A stretch of 52,245 nt of DNA from Betaproteobacteria bacterium (lineage in GTDB: Bacteria; Pseudomonadota; Gammaproteobacteria; Burkholderiales; SG8-39). This document shows positions 17,675 through 27,148 of this stretch, one piece after another. A program made the position numbers and the translations under genes. Position 1 is the first letter of the stretch, and each line of letters begins with the position of its first letter. The notes below the pieces were generated by a model, which saw only the letters and a list, made by a program, of their open reading frames with translations, made no database searches and was not told the origin of the DNA. The stretch is taken from contig SHXR01000028.1 in NCBI GenBank assembly GCA_009693235.1, positions 1 through 52,245 on the forward strand, given 5' to 3'.

Positions 17675-18904
17675 TCAGGTGCGGTACTCGGCGTTGATCT
17701 TGACGTAGTCGTAGGAAAAATCGCACGTCCACACGCGCGTGTTTGCGTTGCCGCGGCCAAGGTCCACGCGGATTGTAATCTCCGCGGGTTTCATCGCGAG
17801 CGCCCCCTGCTCTTCGGTGTAGGTCACCGCCCGCCCGCCGCGATCGAGGACCTTGATCGACCCAATGTGGATGTTGATACGAGACGTATCGAGGCCGACG
17901 ACACCGGCATTACCGATGGCCATGATGAGACGACCAAGATTCGGATCAGATGCAAAGAATGCCGTCTTCACGAGCGGAGAGTGCGCGATTGCCTTGGCAA
18001 CACGCGCTGCTTCATCCGCAGTAGCGGCGCCGCCAACTTCTACGGTTATGAATTTCGTGGCGCCTTCGCCATCTCGTGCAATCGATTGCGCAAGCGCAAT
18101 CGCGACCTCCATGATGGTGGCTCTGAGCTGCAGGTACGCGACCTCTTTGACTGAAGCAATCTCGGATGCACGCGATTGCCCGGTCGCGATCAATACAAAT
18201 GAATCGTTCGTCGATGTGTCACCATCCACCGTGACGCGATTGAAGGACTCGTCCGCCACCTCCTTCACGAGGGTCTGCAACGGCGCTGCGGCAATCACGG
18301 CGTCAGTCGCAATGAACGCAAGCATGGTTGCCATATTCGGCTGTAACATGCCGACACCCTTAGCAATGCCAGTCACAACGATCTGTTGGCCACCGATCGT
18401 CGAGCTTCTGGAGACGGCCTTCGCAACCGTATCAGTCGTCATGATCGCTTCAGCGGCCGCGCCCCAAGCGCCTTCACTCAAGGACGCGAAGCAGGCGGGC
18501 AAGGCCGCTGCAATCCGCTCGACGGGCAGATTCTCCAGAATCACCCCAGTCGAGAACGGTAAGACATTACCAGGAGCACATTGCATCCGCGCTGCCACCA
18601 GCGCGCAAGTCCGATTTGCCGCGGCAAGGCCTGCTTCGCCCGTACCACAATTGGCATTGCCCGCATTGACGATGAGGCCGCGGATCGACTCGGTCGCTGC
18701 CAGATGCTGGCGACAGATCTGAACCGGCGCGGCCGCAAAACTATTCTGGGTAAATACGCCCGCCACCCGCGATCCCGGGGCAAAACGCATCAACATCAGG
18801 TCGGTGCGACCTTGCTTACGGATGCCCGCTTGCGCGACGCCAAGTTCGACACCACGGACCGGTAGAAGATTGGCTGGATTGGGAGGTGCGAGATTAACCG
18901 CCAT
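17675..18904 (-). CDS. argJ: Bifunctional ornithine acetyltransferase/N-acetylglutamate synthase ArgJ
   Basis: Transfers acetyl from N-acetylornithine to glutamate in cyclic arginine biosynthesis. The 409-aa precursor is autoprocessed before the nucleophile Thr; the cleavage motif MATMLAF places it at T193. Other family segments are FTQNSFAAAPV, IVNAGNANCGTG, PFSTGVIGE-like STGVILENL, GDTSTNDS and ending KINAEYRT. Whether it also has the N-acetylglutamate synthase activity cannot be read from the sequence. It is followed by the DUF815 ATPase and preceded by secA. Confidence 0.95.
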   Translation of the reverse strand: MAVNLAPPNPANLLPVRGVELGVAQAGIRKQGRTDLMLMRFAPGSRVAGVFTQNSFAAAPVQICRQHLAATESIRGLIVNAGNANCGTGEAGLAAANRTCALVAARMQCAPGNVLPFSTGVILENLPVERIAAALPACFASLSEGAWGAAAEAIMTTDTVAKAVSRSSTIGGQQIVVTGIAKGVGMLQPNMATMLAFIATDAVIAAAPLQTLVKEVADESFNRVTVDGDTSTNDSFVLIATGQSRASEIASVKEVAYLQLRATIMEVAIALAQSIARDGEGATKFITVEVGGAATADEAARVAKAIAHSPLVKTAFFASDPNLGRLIMAIGNAGVVGLDTSRINIHIGSIKVLDRGGRAVTYTEEQGALAMKPAEITIRVDLGRGNANTRVWTCDFSYDYVKINAEYRT

Positions 18905-19008
18905 GGCGCGAACTTTTCAGAGGCTGAGGTCTGCTACGACGCAATTGCAAAATTCATTCGATGCCGCCCGAGAAGGAGCGCAAGGCCCCTCTCGTCTTGC
19001 ATCAGGTT

Positions 19009-21777
19009 TCATGAAAGCTTACCGTGGCAATGCTTGTATTTTTTCCCGGATCCGCACGGGCAGACATCATTGCGCCCAACTTTACCCATCGTTTTCACGA
19101 ACGGCATTCTCTTTGGCCTATCGCTTGCGGTTGCCGCCTCCGCGAGGACTTCGTCATAGTCGCCGTGATGATATTGAACGTTTGAAACCTGCTCAACTTG
19201 CTTTTCCACCTCTTGCACCTGCTCTTGCGTCTGGACTTGAACGCGCATCAGGGTGCGTGTGACATGCAGTTTTACCGTCTCAAGCAAGGTGCCGAACAAC
19301 TCAAACCCTTCGCGCTTGTATTCCTGGCGCGGATTCTTTTGCGCGTAGCCCCGCAGATGGATACCCTGCCGGAGATGATCGAGCAGGCCCAAATGCTCGC
19401 GCCATTCATGATCGATCACGGTCAATAGGATCAGCCGTTGATATTGGGTTAGCGCCTCAGCCGGTGCCGGGGCGATCCGCTCCTCATAAGCTTTCTCGAC
19501 AGCATCCGTCACCGCGGCAAGCAATTTCTCATCGTCCATGCCCTGCGCCGCCAGTGCGCGAACGGGAACCGCGACGGCGAGTTCAGCCTCAATGACTTTT
19601 CCCATTCCTTCGAGGTCCCACTGCTCCTCGACACTTTCCAGCGGGACGTGCGCACGGAAGAAATCCTCGACGACGCCATGGCGAAGATCCCTCACCTGGC
19701 TGGCGAGATCATCTTTGCTACCGGTGAGGATCTTGTTTCGCAGCTCATAGATAATCTTGCGCTGATCGTTGGCGACGTTATCATATTCGAGGAGTTGCTT
19801 GCGAATGTCGAAGTTGTGCGCCTCGACCTTCCGCTGCGCCGACTCGATCGAACGCGTCACGATGCCCGCTTCGATCGGTTCGCCCTCCGGCATCTTCAAC
19901 ATTTGCATGATCGAATTGATGCGATCACCGGCGAAGATGCGAAGAAGCGGATCCTCTAGAGAGAGAAAAAAACGACTGGAACCAGAATCCCCTTGGCGCC
20001 CAGAGCGGCCGCGCAGCTGATTATCGATTCGTCGCGACTCATGACGCTCGGTACCGATGATGTGCAGGCCGCCTGCCTTGACGACATGATCGTGCAAAGA
20101 CTGCCACTCATCATGAAGCGTCTTCACCGCCGCTGCTTTCTTGGCCGGATCGAGATTGGCGTCCGCCTCGAGATGCTCGACCTGCTTTTCGACATTGCCG
20201 CCAAGGACGATGTCGGTGCCACGACCCGCCATGTTGGTCGCAATCGTCACAACCTTGGGGCGTCCAGCCTGGGCAATGATCTGCGCCTCGGAGGCGTGCT
20301 GCTTCGCGTTCAATACCTGATGCGGAAGGTTCTCTTTCTTCAGAAGACGCGCGTACATCTCGGACGCTTCAACCGAGGTCGTTCCAACCAAGACAGGCTG
20401 CCCGCGATCGCAGCAATCCTTGATCTCGGCGACCACTGCTGTATATTTTTCGGCGTTGGTCCGAAACACCTGGTCAAGGCGATCATCCCGCACCATATTC
20501 ATATGGGTCGGCACGATGACCGTTTCCAACCCATAGATTTCCTGAAATTCATAGGCTTCTGTATCGGCCGTTCCAGTCATGCCGGACAGCTTGTCATACA
20601 TTCGAAAGTAATTCTGGAAGGTAATCGAAGCGAGCGTTTGATTCTCATTTTGGATCGACACACGCTCCTTCGCTTCGACCGCTTGATGCAGCCCATCCGA
20701 CCACCTGCGACCGGGCATCAGGCGGCCGGTAAATTCATCAACGATCACGACCTCACCGTCCTGCACTACATAGGCCTTGTCGCGAAAGTACAGATGATGT
20801 GCGCGCAATGCACAGTACATGTGATGCATGAGATTGATATTGGCCGGCTCGTAAAGGCTTGATCCTTCTGCCAAGAGCCCCGCGCGCGCGAGCATTCCTT
20901 CAGCGTGCTCGTGTCCATCTTCGGTGAGAAGGACGGTGTGATTCTTCTCGTCGACGATGAAGTCGCCGGGTTCGTCTTCTTTCTCGCAACGCTTCAGGAG
21001 CGGTGCGACTTCGTTCATTCGGGTGTAGACGTCGGTACGATCCTCGGCTTGCCCTGAAATAATGAGCGGCGTGCGCGCCTCATCGATCAGGATGGAGTCG
21101 ACTTCATCAACGATCGCATAGTAAAGCCCTCGCTTCTGGATCCGCTCGGCAGGATCCATGACCATGTTGTCGCGCAGGTAGTCAAACCCAAATTCGTTGT
21201 TCGTACCGTAAGTGATATCGGCGGCGTAACTCGCCTGTTTTACCTCACGGGCATTCTGCGAAAGGTTCACCCCGACGGTCAGACCAAGAAAGTTGTAGAG
21301 CTTTCCCATCCACGCGGCGTCACGACTTGCCAGATAATCATTGACCGTGACGATGTGAACACCGCGGCCGGTCAAAGCATTCAGGTAGGCGGGCAGCGTA
21401 GCCACCAGCGTCTTACCCTCGCCGGTCCGCATCTCCGCAATCTTGTTCTGATGCAATACCATGCCACCAATTAACTGGACGTCGAAATGGCGCATATGTA
21501 AAGCGCGCTTTGAGGCCTCGCGGACGACTGCAAACGCCTCGGAAAGCAATTCTTCCAACATCGCCGCTTCGATTTTTCGCTTGTCGTCATCGCCTGCGGT
21601 GGCAACTTTGGCGGTCAGGCGGGCTTTCAGATCGGCGGTTTTTGCCGTGAGCTCCGCATCCGACAACGCGGCAATTTGTGGTTCGAGCGCGTTGATGAGC
21701 CGAACATTACGACTGTACTGTTTGAGTAGTCGATCGTTTCGACTCCCAAATACCTTGGTAAGGACCGTGGAAAACAT
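19009..21777 (-). CDS. secA: Preprotein translocase ATPase SecA
   Basis: The motor of the Sec pathway; it pushes unfolded preproteins through SecYEG. At 922 aa it has full family length. Walker A MRTGEGKT is at 116-123, with the [15 protein letters not shown] segment of motif II, preprotein-binding region, NMAGRGTDI and [10 protein letters not shown] (motif VI) all present. The C-terminal zinc-binding SecB-contact site is intact ([14 protein letters not shown]906, C908, C917, H918). I use the ATG at 21777 ([16 protein letters not shown]); the frame is open 25 codons further. Confidence 0.97.
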   Translation of the reverse strand: MFSTVLTKVFGSRNDRLLKQYSRNVRLINALEPQIAALSDAELTAKTADLKARLTAKVATAGDDDKRKIEAAMLEELLSEAFAVVREASKRALHMRHFDVQLIGGMVLHQNKIAEMRTGEGKTLVATLPAYLNALTGRGVHIVTVNDYLASRDAAWMGKLYNFLGLTVGVNLSQNAREVKQASYAADITYGTNNEFGFDYLRDNMVMDPAERIQKRGLYYAIVDEVDSILIDEARTPLIISGQAEDRTDVYTRMNEVAPLLKRCEKEDEPGDFIVDEKNHTVLLTEDGHEHAEGMLARAGLLAEGSSLYEPANINLMHHMYCALRAHHLYFRDKAYVVQDGEVVIVDEFTGRLMPGRRWSDGLHQAVEAKERVSIQNENQTLASITFQNYFRMYDKLSGMTGTADTEAYEFQEIYGLETVIVPTHMNMVRDDRLDQVFRTNAEKYTAVVAEIKDCCDRGQPVLVGTTSVEASEMYARLLKKENLPHQVLNAKQHASEAQIIAQAGRPKVVTIATNMAGRGTDIVLGGNVEKQVEHLEADANLDPAKKAAAVKTLHDEWQSLHDHVVKAGGLHIIGTERHESRRIDNQLRGRSGRQGDSGSSRFFLSLEDPLLRIFAGDRINSIMQMLKMPEGEPIEAGIVTRSIESAQRKVEAHNFDIRKQLLEYDNVANDQRKIIYELRNKILTGSKDDLASQVRDLRHGVVEDFFRAHVPLESVEEQWDLEGMGKVIEAELAVAVPVRALAAQGMDDEKLLAAVTDAVEKAYEERIAPAPAEALTQYQRLILLTVIDHEWREHLGLLDHLRQGIHLRGYAQKNPRQEYKREGFELFGTLLETVKLHVTRTLMRVQVQTQEQVQEVEKQVEQVSNVQYHHGDYDEVLAEAATASDRPKRMPFVKTMGKVGRNDVCPCGSGKKYKHCHGKLS

Positions 21778-21927
21778 CGCTCGTTTCGATCGACGGAAGG
21801 GGCAGGGTTCGTAGGGATGCTGGGCATTCCTGGCGGAACGCCATGCGCGCAAGGGCTTGGCACGGACTTCGTCTTGCGCTAAGAACCTTGGAATTTAACG
21901 CATACAGAGCAACATGTTAGCACGTCA

Positions 21928-21948
21928 GCCAGCCCTACAAGAGCTGGC
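21928..21948. other. Small hairpin between the M23 gene and secA
   Basis: GCCAGC (21928-21933) and GCTGGC (21943-21948) form a perfect 6-bp stem with a 9-base loop in the 200-base gap. No T-run follows on the minus strand, so termination is doubtful. It might be a weak attenuator or incidental. Confidence 0.3.
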
Positions 21949-21977
21949 GTTTCACGTCGCACCCTGCGTTGGACACC

Positions 21978-22856
21978 CTACTTGGCAGCGAGCTTCGACA
22001 GGAAACGACTCGGATTCTGAGCCACCACGTCCTGACGAACTTCAAAGTGCAAATGAGGACCCGTCGCGCCGCCCGTTGCACCCACATCCGCGATGCGCTG
22101 ACCCCGCTTCACCACTTCACCCGGTTTCACATGCAGACGTGAGGCGTGGCCATAGCGCGTGATAAGACCCTTCCCATGATCGATTTCAACCATCAATCCG
22201 TAGGCGGAATCGCGCTCTGAAGTGATAACGATGCCACCGGCAGCCGCCAGGATCGGGGTCCCTACCGACGCGGCAAAATCGATCCCTTCATGATGCGCAT
22301 TGTGACCACTGAACGGATCAATCCGCCAGCCGAATCCTGACACTGGATACGGCGCATCGATCGGGGCGGAAGATGGCAACAGCGTTTTCCTCGCGCGGTC
22401 GCGAACCAAATCGTCTTCGAGGACACGCAAGGCATCGCTGCGATGATCGAGACGGAGGGTCAGTTTGTCCAGCTCGCGCTGCAAGTCGCTCAAGGAAAAC
22501 TGTACCGATGCCTCAGAAGTTGGTGCGGCACCGCCTCGTCCCGGCGTCTCATTGACCTTGACGTCGCGCGTCGACTTCAAACCCGCCAGCGAAACCAGGC
22601 GATCACCCAAGGTATCGATGCGCGTGAGATGGGCCTGCATTTCCCCTACTTTTACCGCCAATGCGTTGATGTTGTCGCGGACGAACGTTTCTTGCGCGCG
22701 ATTTTCGCGCCCGTTCAGCTGCGCGAGAAAGCGCTCAATGCCGGGGATACCAAGGAGGGAAATGTTTTGCAGCGCGGCATACGAAAGGGTTCCCGCGGCG
22801 GCAAACAGCACGCCGACTCCAAGAAAAGCGCCTACGCACAGGTGTCTCGCTGACAA
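21978..22856 (-). CDS. M23-family peptidoglycan endopeptidase, 5' end disrupted
   Basis: A secreted or membrane-anchored LytM-type zinc endopeptidase. The open frame (292 aa from a TTG) has a hydrophobic helix at about 8-30, a helical region, and a complete M23 domain with H189 and D193 (HHEGID), H237 (GHASR) and H268/H270 (GPHLHF). The natural start appears to be an ATG at 22906 with a strong GGGGAGG site, encoding MQIIIVSSRYAQ, as in relatives; that frame ends in TGA inside a perfect palindrome (22832-22880), and the family-like SLTLSARHLC resumes in the other frame. So the gene is frameshifted at its N-terminus or the palindrome is misassembled. It lies between secA and the divergent dciA. 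Confidence 0.8.
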   Translation of the reverse strand: MSARHLCVGAFLGVGVLFAAAGTLSYAALQNISLLGIPGIERFLAQLNGRENRAQETFVRDNINALAVKVGEMQAHLTRIDTLGDRLVSLAGLKSTRDVKVNETPGRGGAAPTSEASVQFSLSDLQRELDKLTLRLDHRSDALRVLEDDLVRDRARKTLLPSSAPIDAPYPVSGFGWRIDPFSGHNAHHEGIDFAASVGTPILAAAGGIVITSERDSAYGLMVEIDHGKGLITRYGHASRLHVKPGEVVKRGQRIADVGATGGATGPHLHFEVRQDVVAQNPSRFLSKLAAK

Positions 22857-22880
22857 TGTCAGCGAGACACCTGTGCGTAG
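22832..22880. repeat. Perfect 49-bp palindrome at the start of the M23 peptidase gene
   Basis: A 24-base arm at 22832-22855 and its exact reverse complement at 22857-22880 are separated by a single base. The palindrome covers the apparent TTG start of the M23 peptidase reading frame and the position where the frame beginning at the ATG at 22906 stops. Arms this long with no mismatches inside a coding region suggest a templated mutation or a hairpin artefact. Confidence 0.95.
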
Positions 22881-22946
22881 CGACTAGAAACGATTATTAT
22901 TTGCATGAAACGCCTCCCCAAAGGGCCTCGAGCTCAATAGATCAAG

Positions 22947-23384
22947 ATGAATCGACTTTATTCCATATCGTCACTTCTCACCTCGGATGAACATCTTTCA
23001 CGAATTTATGAGAAGGTCGCCCTGCTCGCCTCGATGCAACGTGCACTGGCCCGGGTGACATCCGCCGAATTTGCTAGGACATGCGCTGTCGCCAACATAA
23101 GGGGACAGACCGCAATCATCCATGCGATCAACAACGCGGCGGCCGCTCGACTTCGCCTCGTCATTCCAAAGCTACTCACGGCGCTGCGCGAATCGTCAAA
23201 CGATGTTAACGCGGTGAAGGTTGAAGTGCAAATCCCCGAGTCCGCGACGAGCGGTCATCGCGTGCCAAGAAAAACAACAGTGCCGGCGAGTGCTGGCGCG
23301 TTGCTGCGGGGCCTGGAGGAGCGATTACCGCCTTCGCCGCTCCGTAATGCATTGAGTTCACTCGCGAAAAAATCGCAACCGTGA
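22947..23384 (+). CDS. dciA: DciA-like (DUF721) replicative helicase loader
   Basis: A 145-aa DUF721 protein. Members named DciA load the replicative helicase DnaB in bacteria lacking DnaC. The pattern of the domain is visible: an N-terminal helix (LSRIYEKVALLASMQRALARV), a hydrophobic strand (TAIIHAINNAAAARLR) and LVIPKLLTALRE. It starts at an ATG only 40 bases from the proposed ATG of the divergent M23 gene, so both share a very short control region. A DUF721 gene next to an M23 gene and close to secA and lpxC is typical of this chromosomal locus. Confidence 0.8.
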   Translation: MNRLYSISSLLTSDEHLSRIYEKVALLASMQRALARVTSAEFARTCAVANIRGQTAIIHAINNAAAARLRLVIPKLLTALRESSNDVNAVKVEVQIPESATSGHRVPRKTTVPASAGALLRGLEERLPPSPLRNALSSLAKKSQP

Positions 23385-23535
23385 TTCGCTCGTATGAATT
23401 CGGAGCCATAGTTCACGCTGTTAGCGTAGGTGACCGCTCGTCGGCAATAGGGCCTTTAGGCGTGTGTTAATGCGCACTCGCGCTGTGAATAGTTCGATCT
23501 CGGGCAAGCCATCGCGCCGCCGATCAATCAGCGCA

Positions 23536-24429
23536 CTATTTAGCCTTAATTCCGGCCTTCAGTAAGAAATCGTCCAGCAGGCGGTTGAATCGATCCGCTT
23601 CGTCGACAAACAACGCGTGGCCGGCTTGCTGAAACACCTCAACCTGGGCGGAGGGATGCTTGCGTGCAAGGTTCTTTCCCTGCTCCGCCCATGCCGGCGT
23701 CACCGCATAAAGGATCGGACGCGTGGTTGAGTAGATGGCCTCGCGCCAATAGGTTCGCGGGTAGGGGTAAGAAAGCAAATCGATGGCCGCGGCAAGTGGC
23801 GTCTTGAGCGATGCGTCGGCAAGGCGTTTGTAATACCGGTCGGTCTGCGGACGCTTGTACATCGCACGGACAAATGATCGCGTCGTGCCATTGCGATCTT
23901 TCTTTAGCGCGCCGACGAAGTCAAACTTCGAATCGGGTGGCGGCTCTTCACCGATGGAATTGTCGATCAACACCAGCGCCGCCACGCGCGTGTCGCCATG
24001 CTGTTGAATATAGGTAAGAGCGTCCAACACGCCCAATGACCAGCCGACGAGGACGACGGACGATTCACCAATCGCCTCAATGAGCTCAGCGATGTCCTTC
24101 GCGCGGCGCTTCGGATGATGCCCTGAGGCTGCAATCTGGGAATTCCCCTGTGAACGCGGATCGAACGCAATGACCCGGAAATCCCGACTTAACGCGCAAA
24201 CTTGGTGCTCGAAAATCCAGGCTGGCATCGTCCACCCTGGGATTAGGATGATCGCGCGCCCGCTTCCCGCATCGCGATAGTGAAGCCGCACGTTGTCGCT
24301 GCTGGAAAAGGAACGGTCGGCGCCAAGATCAGCGCTCATGGCCGAAGAACTCCACATATGGAAGCAAAGCGGTAACGCCGATAATCCGATCAGTCGACGG
24401 GTGGCACCGTAAATTTTATTGAATCGCAT
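23536..24429 (-). CDS. Secreted alpha/beta-fold hydrolase
   Basis: A 297-aa alpha/beta hydrolase with an N-terminal signal peptide (basic RR, hydrophobic core IGLSALPLCFHMW, likely cleavage after SAMSA near residue 33). The oxyanion region PGWTMPAW lies near 65-71, the nucleophile elbow is GWSLG (S131), and the catalytic His is in GHALFVDE (H271). The acid residue is probably in the segment before it. It resembles non-haem chloroperoxidase or esterase-type hydrolases, but the substrate is unknown. Together with the next small gene it sits between lpxC and dciA. Confidence 0.85.
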   Translation of the reverse strand: MRFNKIYGATRRLIGLSALPLCFHMWSSSAMSADLGADRSFSSSDNVRLHYRDAGSGRAIILIPGWTMPAWIFEHQVCALSRDFRVIAFDPRSQGNSQIAASGHHPKRRAKDIAELIEAIGESSVVLVGWSLGVLDALTYIQQHGDTRVAALVLIDNSIGEEPPPDSKFDFVGALKKDRNGTTRSFVRAMYKRPQTDRYYKRLADASLKTPLAAAIDLLSYPYPRTYWREAIYSTTRPILYAVTPAWAEQGKNLARKHPSAQVEVFQQAGHALFVDEADRFNRLLDDFLLKAGIKAK

Positions 24430-24466
24430 GAGGACATCGCGGCGGAAAAAATGACGGGGCAGGCGC

Positions 24467-24643
24467 TTAGAGGATCCGCTCGAGCAACAATACCCCGAAG
24501 AAAACGACCCCGATAACGACGGTAATCTGCATCGCGCGGTAAGCGAACCAGAGGTACCGATTGTTGCGCGTGAAGAGCCACATCAACACCGTCACCGCTA
24601 GAACGATGAGAACAATGATGCCAAGCAGACGAGCGACGATCAT
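24467..24643 (-). CDS. Small two-helix membrane protein
   Basis: A 58-residue frame starting at the ATG at 24643 and ending with TAA at 24467-24469. It has two hydrophobic stretches, residues 2-22 (VARLLGIIVLIVLAVTVLMW) and about 38-55 (MQITVVIGVVFFGVLLLE), joined by the basic/aromatic linker FTRNNRYLWFAYRA. The pattern strongly suggests a small inner-membrane protein with both ends on the same side. No clear ribosome site is visible. It lies between the hydrolase gene (37 bases away) and lpxC on the same strand. Function unknown. Confidence 0.7.
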   Translation of the reverse strand: MIVARLLGIIVLIVLAVTVLMWLFTRNNRYLWFAYRAMQITVVIGVVFFGVLLLERIL

Positions 24644-24731
24644 TGGAGCGTATGCCTGATTCGTGATGCGAGGTGTCTGCGGGCCCGCAAGCGAAGCGGA
24701 CGGAACGAGGCAACCACCAAAGACTCCGTGC

Positions 24732-25646
24732 TCACGCCGCTTTCAACACCCAATCCAGCACCGTTCGAGGGGCTTCCGCGGAGTTTTCGAACGAAATGAT
24801 ACGGTGCGACGCCTCTTCCGCCAGCACCGCACGCAACAGCCTGTTGTTCAACTCGTGACCGGATTTATGTGCCGAAAATGCGCCGATGATCGGAAATCCG
24901 ACCAGGAAAAGATCGCCAATGGCATCTAGCACCTTATGCTTCACGAACTCATCGGCATACCTGAGCCCTTCTGCATTCAAGACACGATACTCATCGACGA
25001 CGACCGCATTGTCGAGGTTGCCACCTTGAATAAGCCCAATGTCGCGCAGCGCCTCGACTTCCTGGACAAAACCGAATGTTCGCGCGCGTGCGATATCCCG
25101 TGCATACGAAACTTTCGCTAAGTCGATGGTCAACGCCTGCGCCGTTCGCTCGACCGCAGGATGATCAAACTGGATTGAAAAAGTCAGCTTGAAACCATCA
25201 AACGGGTCCAAGCGAGCCCACTTGTCGCCATCGCTCACTTCGACAGTCTTCAGAATTTGCAGAAATCGCTTGGGCGCCGGTTGATCGACAAATCCCACCG
25301 ACTGCAGCAAATAGACAAACGTGTTGGCGCTGCCATCCATGATTGGAACTTCCGGACCATCCAGATCGATCAGGACGTTGTCCACACCAAGCCCGGCCAA
25401 TGCCGACATCAAGTGCTCAACGGTAGACACCTTGACGGCACCCTCGACCAACGCGCTGCACAACCGCGTATCGGTCACCTTCGTTGCGCCCACCTTCAGA
25501 TCGGCAGCGTTCGACAAATCCAGGCGTCGGAAGGTCACGCCAGCATTCGGCGCCGCCGGACGTAGCGTAATGGTGACCTTGGCGCCGCTATGCAACCCAA
25601 CACCGGTTGCCGTGACAGGGGCCTTCAACGTTCGTTGGCGAATCAT
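24732..25646 (-). CDS. lpxC: UDP-3-O-acyl-N-acetylglucosamine deacetylase LpxC
   Basis: The committed step of lipid A synthesis, a zinc-dependent deacetylation. The 304-aa product has the zinc ligands H78 (STVEHL), H237 and D241 ([10 protein letters not shown]) and the catalytic H264 (KSGHEL). It starts with the family N-terminus [21 protein letters not shown] at the ATG at 25646. It is the last gene of the dcw cluster, 197 bases after ftsZ, and a -10-like element in that gap suggests its own promoter. Confidence 0.97.
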   Translation of the reverse strand: MIRQRTLKAPVTATGVGLHSGAKVTITLRPAAPNAGVTFRRLDLSNAADLKVGATKVTDTRLCSALVEGAVKVSTVEHLMSALAGLGVDNVLIDLDGPEVPIMDGSANTFVYLLQSVGFVDQPAPKRFLQILKTVEVSDGDKWARLDPFDGFKLTFSIQFDHPAVERTAQALTIDLAKVSYARDIARARTFGFVQEVEALRDIGLIQGGNLDNAVVVDEYRVLNAEGLRYADEFVKHKVLDAIGDLFLVGFPIIGAFSAHKSGHELNNRLLRAVLAEEASHRIISFENSAEAPRTVLDWVLKAA

Positions 25647-25678
25647 CGAGTCGGTTCCGAGTCGGTTGACAATGCAAG

Positions 25679-25684
25679 AGTATA
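25679..25684 (-). promoter_or_regulatory. Candidate -10 element for lpxC
   Basis: TATACT on the minus strand matches the sigma-70 -10 consensus at five of six bases and would start transcription about 25 bases before the lpxC ATG. No good -35 hexamer sits 16-18 bases upstream, so this would be a weak or activator-dependent promoter. Confidence 0.35.
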
Positions 25685-25843
25685 GACCGCCAATTCCACC
25701 AAATTCCGTCGATTTTTTCCGCACCGGGCGGACCGTGCCGCTGATGTTCCGGTTACAACCGCCCGAGCTGGCCCGTGCTGCCGGGATACCTCGGGCGCAA
25801 TAGTCAGCGGCAATAGTGCGTCAAAGAAATCATCTGGCGGGTT

Positions 25844-27001
25844 TCAATCGGCCTGTTTGCGCAGAAACGCTGGAATGTCCAGACGATCCACCCCACTGGC
25901 GACCAACGCCTCGATCTGCGCGTTCGCTGCCCGGGTGCGCCTTACCACGGCCGGGACCTGCAACTGCTCATAATCGGGCTGCTGCAGTTGGACGTTGTCG
26001 GTTCCCGTCTTCGACGTGATCACATGCAACTGCTGCGGTTTGGTCTGCCGCACCTGCTCGCGCCCAAGACCGGTTGCCACGACGGTGACCCGCAGACTGT
26101 CTTCCACCGAATCGTCGTACACGGCACCGAAAATTATGGTGGCGTCCTCGGCAGCGAAGCCCCTCACCGTGCTCATCACTTCGTTTACTTCACGCATCTT
26201 GAGCGTTTCGCTCGCGGTGATGTTGACCAACACGCCGCGCGCCCCGGACAAGTTGACCCCCTCCAGCAACGGGCTTGCAATGGCCTGCTCGGCGGCCAAG
26301 CGCGCGCGATCGACACCGCTTGCGTGAGCAGATCCCATCATTGCCATGCCCATCTCAGCCATGACGGTACGCACGTCTTCAAAATCGACGTTGACCATGC
26401 CAGGTGAGTTGATAATTTCGGCGATACCGGCCACCGCGTTGCGCAACACATCATCGGCGGCGCGGAAGGCGTCTTTCATCGACACGTCGTCGCCCAAGAC
26501 CTCCATGAGGCGCTCGTTCAGAATGACGATCAGGGAATCAACATGCTGCGCGAGTTCCTCGATACCCTGTTCGGCAATCCGCATTCGCTTGCCCTCGAAG
26601 CTGAATGGCTTGGTGACCACCGCGACGGTGAGGATGCCCATCTCCTGCGCGATTTCAGCAATGATCGGAGCGGCACCCGTTCCGGTACCACCGCCCATAC
26701 CGGCCGTGATGAACGCCATATGCGCGCCGGTGAGGGCTTCGCGGATCGCTTCACGCTGCTCCATGGCGGCACCCCGGCCCGCTTCAGGGCGCGCACCAGC
26801 GCCAAGCCCCGAAGAACCGAGTTGAATCTGGTTCTTCGATAGGCAGCGGTCGAGCGACTGCGCATCGGTGTTGGCAATCACGAATTCAACCCCGGTCACG
26901 CCGTTGCGGATCATATGATCCACTGCATTGCCGCCGGCACCGCCCACTCCGATGACCTTGATCACCGTCCCACTTTGCTGAGATTCAACGAGTTCGAACA
27001 T
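25844..27001 (-). CDS. ftsZ: Cell division GTPase FtsZ
   Basis: Tubulin-like GTPase forming the Z-ring. The 385-aa product has GVGGAGGNAV near 18-27, the tubulin signature GGGTGTG at 103-109, and the synergy (T7) loop segment NVDFEDVRTVM. The C-terminal tail ends RLDIPAFLRKQAD, the conserved peptide that binds FtsA and ZipA. The ATG at 27001 has AGGAGCT upstream; the open frame continues to 27139, but that part is not family-like. Confidence 0.97.
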   Translation of the reverse strand: MFELVESQQSGTVIKVIGVGGAGGNAVDHMIRNGVTGVEFVIANTDAQSLDRCLSKNQIQLGSSGLGAGARPEAGRGAAMEQREAIREALTGAHMAFITAGMGGGTGTGAAPIIAEIAQEMGILTVAVVTKPFSFEGKRMRIAEQGIEELAQHVDSLIVILNERLMEVLGDDVSMKDAFRAADDVLRNAVAGIAEIINSPGMVNVDFEDVRTVMAEMGMAMMGSAHASGVDRARLAAEQAIASPLLEGVNLSGARGVLVNITASETLKMREVNEVMSTVRGFAAEDATIIFGAVYDDSVEDSLRVTVVATGLGREQVRQTKPQQLHVITSKTGTDNVQLQQPDYEQLQVPAVVRRTRAANAQIEALVASGVDRLDIPAFLRKQAD

Positions 27002-27045
27002 TTTTTTAGCTCCTGTATCGACTACGCACGGGAAACGCACCATTT

Positions 27046-27051
27046 TTTTAT
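27046..27051 (-). promoter_or_regulatory. Candidate -10 element upstream of ftsZ
   Basis: TATAAA on the minus strand lies 45 bases before the ftsZ ATG in the 147-base ftsA-ftsZ gap, by far the largest gap within the core cluster. A -35 element is not clear. An internal ftsZ promoter is common in other bacteria. Confidence 0.3.
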
Positions 27052-27148
27052 AGAACCGCTGCCGCTTGCCTTGAGCCGCGCACCGCGGATGCCACCTACC
27101 TCGTGACGCAAATTCTGCATTGCGACCCAAGGCCACCACCCATCAACT

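Noticed and set aside
19993-20862. Long plus-strand open frame opposite secA (289 codons)
   Set aside because: It is antisense to a clear SecA with all motifs; composition fits the complement of a GC-rich coding strand.
25761-25796. Hairpin GCCCGAG/CTCGGGC between ftsZ and lpxC as a terminator
   Set aside because: The loop is 22 bases and no T-run follows, so termination is not supported.
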